Shown here in pieces: positions 48,685 through 60,330 of a stretch of DNA of 64,000 nt; the stretch's first letter is position 1; the number at the start of each line of letters is the position of its first letter. Below the pieces are notes generated by a model, which saw nothing but the letters and a program-made list of their open reading frames with translations, ran no database searches and was not told where the DNA came from. A program made the position numbers and the translations under genes. The stretch lies in contig JAEMBT020000003.1 in assembly GCA_018873245.2 (NCBI GenBank), forward strand, positions 1,232,447-1,296,446. The letters are read 5' to 3'. The DNA comes from Archegozetes longisetosus. Taxonomy: Eukaryota > Arthropoda > Arachnida > Sarcoptiformes > Trhypochthoniidae.

Positions 48685-49167
48685 GGGTCAATCCGGGCTA
48701 ATGGGTCACAGGAGATTCCCAACCCCCTAACCCCAAGTGTGATACACCATTAGATTCAGTTTGTCGAGCTGAACATTTCGATACCTCACTTATAAATTAC
48801 CACAAATAACTCTCGAGATATCCATCTTTGTTTGGTTTAGTACCTTGTAATGGATAAACCTGAATTTCTCGAGTCGTAACCCAAACAAGCTTGATACAAG
48901 CTAAGGGAGAATAGGTTAGGTCGCGAAGCTACCTAACCTATTATACCTTAGTTAATATCAGATTTGGTTTGGGTTACAACTTGGTAAAGCCAAGTTTATT
49001 CATTTTCAACGAAGTTAAGTCTGGGTGGCCAGAAGTGATCAAGTTTGGGTTGAAATAGTCAAGTGTGATATCGAAATGTTCAGTTCGACGAACTGAATCC
49101 AATGATGTATCATACTTGGGGGTGTGGGGTCGAGAACCCCTTTAGGCCTATTAGTCCGGATTCGCTC
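48685..49167. mobile_element. Foldback MITE, hAT-like, copy B (intronic)
   Basis: Same ends and hairpin core as copy A at 535-1136. Flanking 8-mers AGTTCAAA (48677-48684) and AGTTTAAA (49168-49175) differ at one base. The insertion lies in an intron of the kinase gene (48670-49219). Without it the intron is about 59 bp, with donor GTAAGT at 49219 and acceptor TTTGATAG at 48670; the element sits only about 15 bases from the acceptor. Confidence 0.85.
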
Positions 49168-51086
49168 AGTTTAAAAATCGAAAACAGCAAATTTTCTTTC
49201 AACAAATTTGTAAACTTACTCATTTACATCGACACCAAACAATTCTCCAGTTATTACACCTAAACTAAACTATATATATCAGATTTCATGTCATATGATT
49301 TTCCATTTAAGACTTCTGGCGCTAAATACTTGAGGGTTCCTGATCCTTGTGTGTGCGTTTGTCCATCGAATTCATGAGTAGTAACTAAATTAAAATCTCC
49401 AACTTTCACAAATCTTCTATTGGATCCACAAGTAATCAGAACATTTGATGGTTTCAAATCGCGATGAATTATTGGAGGCGTTTGATTATGCAAATAATTG
49501 ATGCATCTGAGTAATTCTAGGTATAATTCACTTGTGACAAAGTATTCGACTGGAGTCATAAGTTCAAATTCTTTTCTATTGAACTCGATTTTCTTTATTT
49601 CGATTACTTTTTTCAATGTCCCATAACAAAGTTCCATTTGAATGTAAACAATTTTATTGTTTTCAATCCACGATGATTTATACTCTACTGTATATTGGCT
49701 GTACTGTAGTTTTGCCATATTTTCCAATTCTTTGTAGTTATAATTCTCAAATTGGATCAAATCCTAAATAATTGAAAAATTAGAAATTTATATTCGCTTG
49801 AGTTGTACATGAAAACAGTTTGAAGGCAGATACAACACTGACCTTTAAACTCAATCTTTTTTACAGCGTAAAACTGTTTATCTAGTAAATTTTTCACCTT
49901 GTAGACATTACCAAAGGTACCACAACCAATCTTATTAAATTCTTTAAACTCATTAGCATATCTACCATAATTAGTGAACAACGATTTAACTTCGAACTTG
50001 TTCGATATGCTCGATTCGGATTCGTTTTTTATTTCAATTTCAGCATTTTCGCCCAAACCTCTAGATTGTGAATTGTTTGAGAAAGTGATTACTTTGTATG
50101 TTATTTTAAAGTGATTCAGAAATACTTCATTAATTGTTTTAAATTTTGTTGATTCTGGTACTTCAACTTTTCTATTGTGACATTTACCCCAAATATGAGG
50201 AATATAATCTTTTGATATAGCTGTTGATAAGTCGTATAAGAAATGTGATGCTATGTGTATGAACTTGCTTGGATGATTTATTTTAAAAGGAATCAAATGA
50301 CAATGATAGTTCATTCCATTCCGTTTTTCATTACAATCGAAACTCCCGGAAAAATATACGTCTCCATCAGAAGATAGTAACAAGCTATGATGAAAGCCAT
50401 ACCGAATTTCTTTGATAAAAATTCCAAGACCACAGATTTTGTCTTCATTGATTGATATTTTTCTAGGAAGACACTCATGCATTTTGCTTCCATTGCCTAA
50501 CTGACCGAATTCATTGTATCCCCAACTGTATGCATGGCCACTACTAGTCAGAGCCATGGAATGCGCAAAACCGCATCATATCATCACGACTTTGTCACCA
50601 TCGAATTTATTCACTTCAATTCATAATCATCTTTACTATATCTTCCGTTTCCAATTCTACCCCACTGGACATATCCCCAGGTATATACTCGACCAGTTTC
50701 TGTCAGAGCTATAGAATGATCAGCGCCACATTTAATATTAATTACTTTTTCATGTTTCAAATGCAAATTTATTTCTGGTCTATTATTCACTTTGGTTTCA
50801 TCTCTTTTTCCGTTCCCCAGTTGCCCACATTGGTTCAAACCCCAAGAATAAATATTTCCACTCTCTGTGAGAGCAACCACATGATTACAACCAAAGGCAA
50901 AACCAATTACTTTCTTTTGACACAGCTCATTGATTTTCTGTAGCTTATTAACGATCTTATTATGACCTAAACCTAATTCTCCGCATTCGTCTTTTCCAAT
51001 AGCAAACACCATATCGTCATAGGTTATGATCAGAGCATTTTTGTCATTTGAATCATCATTAGTCCCGAATACAAAAAAGGTATCTA

Positions 51087-52403
51087 AAGTATGAAAATCA
51101 AAATCCGTACAAAATCTAAACGTAATTTATTTAATGATTGTTTAGTTTTTATTTGTTTTGATATAATGTAATCAGAGAGTGATTACTAGTCATTGATTTT
51201 GTGCAATATTTTTAATTTGTGATTAATATCTTTGGCGATGTCCTCATCTAAAGAGTTAGACCTCAGACAACGTGTTGGCGAACTGATGGAGAAAAACCCA
51301 ACACTTGAAGACAAACATATTGTTAAGCATTTCGCGTTAGAAGGAAAGGCCAGAACTACTATCTATGATATCATTAGAAGACTAAGAAGTGGTGGTAGTG
51401 TCCAGCGAAAGTCGGGAACTGGTCAGTATCAGGGGGTTGACCAGAAAAAAAAGATAAAATCATTAAGTTTAGTGTCAACAAAGTTGGGGTCAGCTATCGA
51501 GCAATTGGCCGAAAATTTTCTATATCTCCCGCGACAGCGAAGAAAATTTTGATCAATTCAGGTGTGACTCGAAAAAAGAGAAAGAAGTGTCCGAAAAGTA
51601 ATGAAAATCAAATGAAAAGACAACAAACATGTTTGCAAAAGTTAAGAAGAACTGTTCTGAAGGCAATGAATGAAGACGAGGTAGTTATGGATGACGAGAC
51701 CTACTGCACCACTGATGTATCAGACACCAATTTTAATGATTTCTACTATCATTCTGAACATATCGAAGCACCCGAAGAAGTCACATTACGACCTGTGTCC
51801 AAATTCCCGAAGAAAGTGATGGTATGGTTATCTATGAGTTCAAAAGGTTTCTCTAAGCCATACATCGTTCAGTCGGGAAATGCGGTTAATGCAGTGGTAT
51901 ATATTAGGGAATGTGTGACTCGTCTCCAGAATTTTGTCGAAAAATACCATTCCGACGGAAAGTACATCTTTTGGCCAGACTTAGCCAGTTCTCATTACGC
52001 CAGAATCACAACTCAAGTTCTCGACTCAATAGGTTTAAAATATGTTAAGAAAGAAGACAATCCTCCGAATGTTCCCCAACTTCGCCCCATTGAGCAATAT
52101 TGGGCTTATCTTAAAAGAAAAATATATAAGGATGGATGGCAGACCGATAGTATTGATAAATTGATCCGTCGTATAAATAAAATCATCAAAAATACTCCCG
52201 AAGATATGTGCCAAAGACTTATGGAAGGGGTTAAGACTAATGTCCGAAAGGCGGCCGATCGGGGGGGTTTTAAATTTTAAAAACTAATTGTTTTATAAAT
52301 TATAGTAAATTTGTGATATTATCTGAAATTTTCAATAAAATTGATTAATTAAAAGTCACTTAAATCTTAATTTATAATTGTACGGATTTTGATTTTCATA
52401 CTT
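51087..52403 (+). mobile_element. Tc1/mariner element, DD37E type, nearly intact
   Basis: Inverted termini AAGTATGAAAATCAAAATCC at both ends, with TA on each side (51085-51086 and 52404-52405). 1317 bp, the normal size. Inserted opposite in orientation within the first coding exon of the RCC1-kinase gene. Near-identical ends and only one coding defect suggest a young insertion. Confidence 0.93.
51238..52280 (+). pseudogene. Mariner transposase, one frameshift
   Basis: Starts at the ATG at 51238 (MSSSKELDLRQRVGEL). Two helix-turn-helix segments (TTIYDIIRRLRSGG; YRAIGRKFSISPATAKKIL), a basic linker, then the catalytic core: MDDETYC (first Asp), WPDLASSHYA (second Asp) and LRPIEQYW (Glu). Thirty-seven residues separate the second Asp from the Glu, giving DD37E. 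Frame 1 passes to frame 3 at the A8 run near 51447-51455; correcting one base would join the two parts. All three catalytic residues are present. Confidence 0.9.
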
Positions 52404-52475
52404 TATATTGAGCAAAATTTCTTCACTCAAGTCATACAGTAATTTGTAATTTCTCATTTGATCAACTTTAGACAT

Positions 52476-53370
52476 TGCCGTTTACCAGGCAAATCAGTTA
52501 CATGCGAAGAGATAAATCACTTACGGTTACACTGAAGAAATTATAAATCAAGATCAACGATAGGATGACTAGCCTTCCAGTTTTATTGAACAGCCTAGAC
52601 TTTTGATTTAAATTTCACAGGTTCAGTTTTTAAAAAAAACTCTAAATTAGACGATAAATACCAATTTAATTAAGCTTTAAAACATTTTCAACAAAACAAA
52701 GGTAGAACCAGCGATAACTTAATAAAATTAGTGAGTTTTAATTTAAATAAATAATATTTAAAACCAGTCTTTTGCATATGGACTGAGATTAGACAATTAA
52801 ATTATCCTTTGGAAAAATTTCCGTAATAAGCTCCCTTTCTGACCATGTCCAGGTTTCGATCGCATGAGGTGGTCTCCTTTACTATTGAAAACTCAAAAGG
52901 TCATGCTGTTATAAAAAGAGTCGAGCACATACTTTTATATTAGTTTAAACTGAATATATTTTGGAGCAATCAATAACAAATTTCATGGATAAACAATTAT
53001 TATCATAGTATTAGAAAAATTATCGAAATAAATTCAATTACAAAAATAGTAGAATATAATACTTTTCAACGCATAGTTAGAAAATAAAACCTAATAAGTA
53101 GTATTGACTTTCTTTCGTGAAATATTACTTTATCTAATCTAATTACTTATCTCATTGCAGTCAACTTTATGTAAAGATAGTTTGCTGTACTAGGACATTG
53201 ATCATCAGAGAAGGGACTTTTCGATGAAAACCATTCTTTTTCCTCAATCGTTATCTTCGGTAATCACCAAAACTAGTTCAAGTTATGTCTCTTAGATTTC
53301 AAGTAAAGCTTTTATTAGACCGGTTTTGAACTTACGAGCCGATTTGACCGATTTGTAACTGCATCATAAC
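52476..53370. other. Upstream of RCC1-kinase, no gene seen
   Basis: No promoter element or gene recognised between the kinase start and the next transposon. Confidence 0.4.
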
Positions 53371-53372
53371 TA

Positions 53373-54740
53373 CACCGTGTCCAAAAATAGGCGCTTCATT
53401 TAATTTTTAAGATAATTTTTACACTGTTTTAAATTAAAAGGAAATTCAAATATATACATAAACTGTACTTAATGGAAGTTAGTTTAGCAAGTTTTCAAAG
53501 TGTCCACCTTCGCTTGCTACCAAGTGATAAATCCTTTTCTTGAACCCATCAGTTACTGATTGGAGCACTTCGGTTCTGAACCCCATAATTTCTGATTCAA
53601 TGGCCATTTTCAGGTCATTTATTGTTTGAGGTGATGTCCTATAGACACGGTCTTTGAGGAAGCCCCAGAAGAAGAAAAAGGTGGCCACTCAAGACCTTCA
53701 TAACCATATTTTTGGACATCGAGGCCAATGATTCGATGTCCAAATGCATTAATCAGACACTCAAACACATCGGCTGTCCGATGAGGTCTAGCGGATCCGG
53801 TGGAGACTTCTGATTTTTGGCAGAAACTGATCAACTAACAATTGCATATATTTTTCCGCCGTGACATTGCCTTCTATATATATGGGCCCGATGATGTTGG
53901 TGGATGAAAGAGCACACCACACAGTGACCCGTTCTGGGTGAAGGGGTGCAGCAACAGCAAGATGAGGATTCTCAGATCCCAATGTCTCCAATTCTGCTTG
54001 TTGACATAACCTCCTAGATGGAAATGGGCTTCATCTGAGAACCATATTTGACTCGGATCCAACTTTCCACTTTCCATCATTTCAATCATTGAATTGGCAA
54101 AATCAAATCTTCGTGAAACATCATGGTCAGTCATCTGATGGTACAATTGGATCTTGTATGGGTACAGGTCCAGTTGATACCTGACGATGTTGGCCAATGA
54201 GGACTTTGATATTCCCAATTGCTGTGCTCCCCTTCGGATGGATGTTTCTGGCTCCTTTTCAAAAAGTTGTTTTGTTCTTTGAATGTTCTCTTCGGTGGTC
54301 ACTGTGGGCTTACGTCCAGATTTTCCTTCTCGATCATCCAGAACACTTCCAGTCTCTTCAAATTTGCTTATAAGTCTAAAAACAATGAAGCGAATTAGTA
54401 AAAAAAAACAATTTCAAAAAATACAATTTTTTCAAAATTTTTTTTCTTACCTTGTTATTGTTGATCTTGCAGGTCTTTTATGCTTCCCAAATTCCTTGTC
54501 AAACTCCCTTTGGACATCCAAAACACTTTTGTTAAATTGATAAAATTTTTGAACAATAAACACACGTTCTTCTAATCTCAACGCCATTTTGTAAACAAGT
54601 GGGTGTAGCACCTGGCACATGGTTGTTTACAAACTCCAATAATTATAGTTTGTTTACATAGCAAAATATTTATTTTATTTCAATTACTTTAAAAATTATT
54701 TAATCAAAAATCAATGAAGCGTTTAATTTTGGACACTCTG
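53373..54740 (-). mobile_element. Second Tc1/mariner element
   Basis: Ends CACCGTGTCCAAAAATAGG and, read inwards from the right, CAGAGTGTCCAAAATTAAA, continuing as CGCTTCATT on both sides, with flanking TA (53371-53372 and 54741-54742). 1368 bp. The terminal repeats are more diverged than those of 51087-52403. Confidence 0.9.
53479..54587 (-). pseudogene. DUF4817-type mariner transposase, decayed
   Basis: ATG at 54587 (MALRLEERVFIVQKFYQF). A 75-bp intron (54376-54450, GTAAGA..TTTTTAG) joins ARSTITR to LISKFEETGS, a typical arrangement for this DUF4817-like class. Recognisable parts are TRKxxEKEPETSIRRGAQQLGIS helix-turn-helix, FSDEAHFHLGGYVNKQNW (first Asp), VTVWCALSSTNIIGP, then a degraded QQDGAxPH site (Asp lost, reads TGSARPH) and a degraded MDFFFWG site (Asp lost, reads ATFFFFWG). 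Frames change several times in the second half. Inactive. Confidence 0.87.
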
Positions 54741-55031
54741 TATTTGATAAACTTTTATAAGATACCTCTGACTCAGAAGTGTATTAAGGGAATAGTTTGC
54801 AACCATTCCTTAATCCCATTTATATACATGTAAATACTTTGACTTTAAGAATATTTTATTTCATCTCAAGAATAAAATCAAGGTATATAATACAGAATTA
54901 ATATTATGTATGCACCTCTTGTTTCAGTCGACGTCGTAAGACCATTCTCGCAATATAAAAGTATTTTAAACGATCGAAGACAAAGTTTATTACCAGAAAA
55001 TATTCTGTTACTTAACACTATTAAATACAAC

Positions 55032-55695
55032 TAAGCTGACCACCTCTCACGTAACTCGCGTGATTCTCACGCATCGAGAGATCTGACTCACGTCTCCCGC
55101 ATCGCCTACTTGCATGAGACGAGAGTCTCACGCATTCATAAAACTTATTGAAATTCATTAAAGTATCTATAGATGAGGACGAGTCATTCGATGAGATATC
55201 ATTTTTCAATTTGACTTTTGCTTCAATTAGTGATGAAGATGAAGCTCTGAATAATGATAAGCTTCGGGTTAAACTTTTGAAAATCAATTCTTTGCCAAAC
55301 CTAACAAAAATTGTTGAATCAGTTCTTTGTGTTCTGATAGCTAATAACTTCGTCGAAAGATTATTTAATCAAATGAAGAAATTACAGGATGATGAGAGAA
55401 GTCAAATGAGTATTGATTTGGTTAGAGCAGAGATCTGCATAAAGTCTAACATTGATTTTGCTGATTGCGTCTCGAAGAATGAGGCGATATTAAAAGCTAC
55501 AAAATCCAATAAAAACACACTTTTCAAATATAGTTAATTATTCACTAATAATTGATGTAATTCTCTGTATTTAAAGTTTTTATGTAACAGGTGTAAAATT
55601 TATTGATTCTGGAATTTCATTGAAAAATGTGCTTACTTCTCCCTTTGTATCGAAATTTCACTCAAGTGGCCCGAAGCACAGAGGCGGTCAGCCTG
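55032..55695 (+). mobile_element. Deleted hAT element with C-terminal transposase remnant
   Basis: Ends TAAGCTGACCACCTCTCACG and, read inwards, CAGGCTGACCGCCTCTGTGC. Flanking 8-mers AATACAAC (55024-55031) and AATACAGC (55696-55703) differ at one base. Inside, 55148-55537 is open and corresponds to a hAT C-terminal region (SLPNLTKIVESVLCVLIANN, FVERLFNQMKKLQDDERSQM, VRAEICIKSNI), so the element has lost the N-terminal and catalytic parts. Repeats of TCTCACGCAT and CTCACGTCTC near the left end are sub-terminal motifs. Confidence 0.83.
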
Positions 55696-55928
55696 AATAC
55701 AGCTCTTTTTTCAATGAAAACTAATGCCTCTTATAGGTGATTGTGTTTGTGGTATTTTAATTCAGGCTATTTTTACATTCCCAAAAAAATCGACTAAACT
55801 ACCGATCTTAAAAATTTCACCACTGATTACCGATCGACTTGACTACTTTTCATCACTGAAAAGCCATCGCTATATTGATCGGTTTTCTTGAATAGAACTT
55901 AATCCGAAGGATTTATTTATTTTATTCT

Positions 55929-56085
55929 AGGTATATTTTAATCGTAGCACGTCAGTTGAGCTCTTACAATTGAGCTTACGACAATTGAGTCTCGACATTT
56001 GAGCCTTCGACAATTGAGCTTTGCGATAATTGAGCCTCCGGCATTTAAGCTTTAAGACAACTAAACTTTTGACAATTAAGCCTAA
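55929..56085 (+). repeat. Degenerate array, unit GACAATTGAGCCTTC
   Basis: About eight copies of a 14-17-base unit in direct order (CAATTGAGC, GACATTTGAGCC, GATAATTGAGCC, GGCATTTAAGC, GACAATTAAGCC). It begins near GGTATATTTTAATCG, reminiscent of the GGTATCAGG terminus plus sub-terminal array of the two MULE-type elements in this window, but no opposite end was found. Confidence 0.6.
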
Positions 56086-57300
56086 ATTTATTTTATTATA
56101 GTCAATGTTACAAGACTTCAGCATAGACCGCACCTTTAACCTCGAGATTACAACCAACTTCAAAATAATATTTTACAATGCCTTTTATACAATATTAAGA
56201 CTGTACTAACAGTCACTTATAGAGTAACTGATTGAATCATTGACGGTCACAGCTTATATAGACTTCATATGAACTTATTAATAATCGGAAATATACTAAA
56301 ATATGCTCGTGCATGTGAACTCTAACAAATTGCTAGAATATTCAGTAAAAATTGGTTTGCGTTATGAACCCATTAATAGTTTGAAAATTTCACTGAAGGA
56401 GTGTTGTGTCAATCGACAGTACACAACACAGCGCTGTACTGTTGTGTTCTGCATAAGAGTGGATTTCGACTTTATAAAATGAGGCTCAACTGACATGGAA
56501 CCAAAATATTGCCAGTATAAAATTATCATTATCAAGATAACCATAATTTTTATGGTACAAAGGGAAATTAATTTTAGAAAAATACTTGAGTGATAATTTT
56601 GACCATAATGCACAAGTTCTCCTAATCTAAACTTTATTTTCGGATCGATTGTTTTATATCTTTCATGTATTAATCACAAGCTATATGTCTTCAGTTGAGG
56701 ATTCAGATGTTTTGTTTGAAATGATCCCAACTTACCCATTGTTATAATCTATCATTTCTTCAAGGAAACAAAATATAATTATCATCAGTAAATAACTCTA
56801 AACAATATGCGGCTTAAGGTATCATGACTGATAAGAGTAAATTTTTTTTCGAAGAAACATTATAAATAATACTTATTGAATGAATAGCAAGACATTCATC
56901 GACAGAATTCCATAGAACAAAAAGAATTTTATTGTCTTAGTTAAAAAGATTATTTTTATGAACTTGGAGTAACTTATGCTTATTTTTAATGATGAATTTT
57001 CCTCATAAATTTATTTCCTTTCAACAGATAACTACTTTATCACCTGTTTTTCTACTTTAAGATATTATGATTGCTAAATTGATTCAAAATAGACACTTAA
57101 ATCCATCTGACAAAAATGTTCAATGACCTAAATATAGAATAATTGAAATAAAGTCATTGTACAAACAAAAAAAATCTTCAGTTACCATAAGAACAGCTTA
57201 ACTAACAGAACCCTTTCTCGATAAGAGGTTCAAAAAACTCACCAAAATTGATAGCGCGCAGAGAAAACGTGCTTTTCAAATGTTGAAAATTGCATGTTGA
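56086..57300. other. Intergenic, no gene seen
   Basis: No supported feature before the Cys-rich gene. No convincing TATA box was found near its start. Confidence 0.4.
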
Positions 57301-57348
57301 ATGAGCAAATCAGTACTAACAGAATACATAGTCGAAATAAATAGAAAT

Positions 57349-58383
57349 ATGGGTTTCTCAATAGTGCTTTTCATATCAATTATTTTAGTTTTGTTCTTTA
57401 TGAATATTAACTGTTCGGGTAAGTTGGTTAAAAATCTTGATGATTGTGAGGGGCAATGTGAATCAAACGAAATATGTTCTGTGGGAATATGCATATGCAA
57501 CCAAGATTTGGACGAAAATTATGAATCAACAGGAATTCAATGCAATGATAATAAATCAAAGTGCCAAATCATTCAAAAATGTTTGAATGGAACTTGCATG
57601 AAATTGAAAGATTGTTCGAAAAGTAGAATGAAGACTTCGACTACTAGTATTTCTAGAATTATAACTCATACAACATCAAAATCAAGTGAAAACATACAAG
57701 AGATAGAATACTCGAAATCGACCATGCCCGACTCTGCGGTTTCACTAAGAACCACATCCATTTATACTAGCAACATAACTACTATTTCAAATATTACAAA
57801 TTATCCCTCATCATTCTATGCTTCTATCACTAACGCTACGGTAACAATACAGCCAATTAAGACTAAATGCGAATTTCATCGCAATTGCGGAGTCAATGAA
57901 GTTTGCCCCGAAGGCTATTGTGAGTGTGAAATCAATCACAAGCCAAATGATAGGAATGACTGCATTAGATTCAAGTGTAATCACGATTCCGATTGTAGTG
58001 AATACGATAGTTATTCTTATTGCTACAAAAATGAATGTAGCTGTAGGGATGAATCATATCTTGATTATCAAACCGGAAGATGTATTCCTATTCAGAATTG
58101 TCTTATTGATAGTAATTGTTATGATAACCAAATGTGCCACGATAGGATTTGTAGATGTAAAAAGAATTATAAGTGGAATTTAAGTGCTCGAAGGTGTATA
58201 TATTTTACATGTAAGAGTGATATCGATTGTTTTACTTATGGCAATAATAGCTGCAAGTGTTTAAATAGCGGCGAATGTAATTGTAGTGCTAAATTTGATA
58301 CTCTAATAGGAGAGAATCGTTCGTTTAGACCAAATTTGAATGTGTTTGCTATAATTGGATGCCTAATTTTTTACCTCATCTAA
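57349..58383 (+). CDS. EB-module Cys-rich surface protein
   Basis: Open without introns; an in-frame ATG also occurs at 57301, but the ATG at 57349 places a classic signal peptide (MGFSIVLFISIILVLFFM) at the very N-terminus, so I prefer it (344 residues). An N-terminal Cys module follows (CEGQCESNEICSVGICIC). Next comes a Ser/Thr-rich stretch of about 75 residues with several N-glycosylation sites. Three further EB/EGF-like modules follow, each of the form C-x5-C...C-x3-x-C-x-C (CEFHRNCGVNEVCPEGYCEC; CNHDSDCSEYD; NCYDNQMCHDRICRC). The C-terminus ends in a short hydrophobic run (VFAIIGCLIFYLI) typical of a GPI-attachment signal. Extracellular matrix, cuticle or mucosal surface binding is inference. 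Looks intact. Confidence 0.83.
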   Translation: MGFSIVLFISIILVLFFMNINCSGKLVKNLDDCEGQCESNEICSVGICICNQDLDENYESTGIQCNDNKSKCQIIQKCLNGTCMKLKDCSKSRMKTSTTSISRIITHTTSKSSENIQEIEYSKSTMPDSAVSLRTTSIYTSNITTISNITNYPSSFYASITNATVTIQPIKTKCEFHRNCGVNEVCPEGYCECEINHKPNDRNDCIRFKCNHDSDCSEYDSYSYCYKNECSCRDESYLDYQTGRCIPIQNCLIDSNCYDNQMCHDRICRCKKNYKWNLSARRCIYFTCKSDIDCFTYGNNSCKCLNSGECNCSAKFDTLIGENRSFRPNLNVFAIIGCLIFYLI

Positions 58384-59959
58384 AAATATGCTAACAAATT
58401 CTCTTCATATATTCATTCTAATAATTTTATTGAATGTTAAGCTTAATGACTGTTCTTTAATGAATGAAATAATCCAATTACATTTTTTCTGAATCATTAG
58501 CTTGTTTAGACTTCCAGAAACGAAAAACGAAAATACTTTTAATATAAAGTTGAGTAATTGAAAAAATTTGAGAAAAATTATACTTTAGAGCGATACCAGA
58601 GCATGGGATATCATTACAGAAACAATAGATAAAGTAGTCAGAACAATTTTTCAAGTTTTCATTCTTTGAATTTCATTAATATTATAACTTGACTACATTA
58701 GATATAATAATTATTTAAAAATAATTAAAATGACACCTTTGAATCAGTAGTGCAGTAATTTTTGTGTATTCTAGCTGAATATGTAAGTTTTACACATTTA
58801 TACAGCGATAATATTTTATATCAAAAATTTCTTATTGTGAATGATTTCTGATTATTGTATCAAGTACAAAGCGGTTTTTAACTCCTTCTAAACAGAATAA
58901 TTAACTTTCCTGTATCTTTAGAATAAAAAAAATAAACTTTTTATGGCTCAAGTTAAATAAATGAAAATTTTGACGAACTCGAGTTTTATATAGTTTTCAA
59001 ACTATCACATGTCAGCATAATAGCAATTAATTTCCAATTAATGGTAATATAATTGGAGTTATAATGCTAGTCATGATAATGTATTATGATACTATGCGCA
59101 CTATAATGCTAGCAACCATAGAGTTAATAGCGTTGTAACAAGTTGTAATGTTAATTTATCTTATTTGTATTTATTCTCTAAAAGATAGCAGATATCAAGA
59201 TTAGAGCTTCATTGAATTACATGAAATCATTATTTGAAAAAGTTAACGCACAATTTTAAATAAATAGTACTTTTTGTGTGTAGTTTCACGTGATTTCTCA
59301 TTGAATCATACATATATAATCATCATGTGTTATGTACAAAACTCTCACCAGTTAGAGTAATATATAAATTTAGATATTTCGTGAAATTACACATTAAATG
59401 GTGTACGTATGGTTGAATGAGCGTCAATACTAATGATGGCTATAATGATATAGGTTTACGATAAAATACAATTTGTGGAAGAAAATAGGATTTTTGAGAA
59501 GTACATGCTGAAAAAGCCTTGAAAAAGTTGAACATCAAGCCTACCTCGCTGGTAATGAAGATATGAATTAAATCATTTAAATGCCTTGTGACCGTTTGTC
59601 TTTATTTTGATGATAAATAATTTAACTAATTGATATCTTGAAATATAGTTTAACAATAAAATTTTTTTTCAAATGAATGCAGTAAGTGAAGTAAGTAGCT
59701 CAAGTTATTCTTAATCTAAAAAATTGATAAAACTCGATTCTCTTAAAAGTTATAAAATAGATCAATCGAATTAGTTAGTAGAATATATAATGTCTTTAAA
59801 ACTTGAGAAAACTTGTAGATAACAACAATACTGAACTTCATATACAGTAAAATTACTAATCTATTAGCTATCAGGATGTCAGTAAATATTTTTAATTATT
59901 AATTCAGAAATTAAACGAAATAAAACTATCAGATGCAAAAATAACTATAGCCAAAACCC
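58384..59959. other. Intergenic, no gene seen
   Basis: No exon or repeat recognised downstream of the Cys-rich gene. Confidence 0.4.
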
Positions 59960-60330
59960 AGGCATTTTGTTTCTTCTGCAAACAGGTGGATTTCTTTATA
60001 TTCTGAACACATCTGTCACCAAATTTTTTATCTCGGAATCATTTTGTATGAATTGACATCTTTTGAATGATTTGACATCACACTCAGATATTAAGTACTG
60101 CTCCGATAATACATGTTTTCACTCTCCATACAAAAAATACCGCGTTTTACATAATTTGACTTAGAATAGATTTGCAGCCTTTACAATCCGTCTACAACTG
60201 CTTTGCGATAACTATTTCCATATTTTAAACGATGCTCTAGTAACAAAAGTTCATATCTACTAATATCCGAGATATCCACTCCTCCACACTCTAAACGAAA
60301 GATTGAATCACAATCAAAGAAATATTCGAC
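59960..60330 (-). pseudogene. Dead paralogue of the 62-kb gene
   Basis: Blocks on the minus strand match the gene at 62018-62383: a VKRGIFCMES block parallel to VKRDICCGIW, the following exon end, and the splice acceptor CACCTGTTTGCAG|AAGAA shared with the candidate second exon there (CATCTGTTTGCAG|AAGAA). Frames are broken by stops and indels. The second exon ends in a hydrophobic NAWVLAIVIFA run, echoing DIWILAVIL in the other copy. Confidence 0.55.

Larger units (their letters stand above)
48402..52475 (-). pseudogene. RCC1-repeat/protein kinase fusion, disrupted
   Basis: N-terminus starts at 52475 (MSKVDQMRNY). RCC1-type blades follow: KDECGELGLGHN, IYSWGLNQCGQLGNG, VYTWGYVQWGRIGNG and YSWGYNEFGQLGNG. 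A kinase domain of eIF2-alpha-kinase-like pattern then follows: GCGTFGNVY loop, AVKKI, HRDLKPSN, DFN in place of DFG, KYLAPEV, SDIYSL and a C-lobe ending at 48402. Lesions: a mariner at 51087-52403 after residue 24, where removing it restores the frame exactly; a frameshift near 50613; an in-frame TGA near 50584; a phase mismatch at the intron around 49768-49850; and a 5-bp tandem duplication (49261-49270) just after SDIYSL. A MITE fills the last intron. Domains are otherwise well preserved, so inactivation looks recent. Function of the live homologue is unknown to me; stress-sensing kinase is speculation. Confidence 0.85.
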
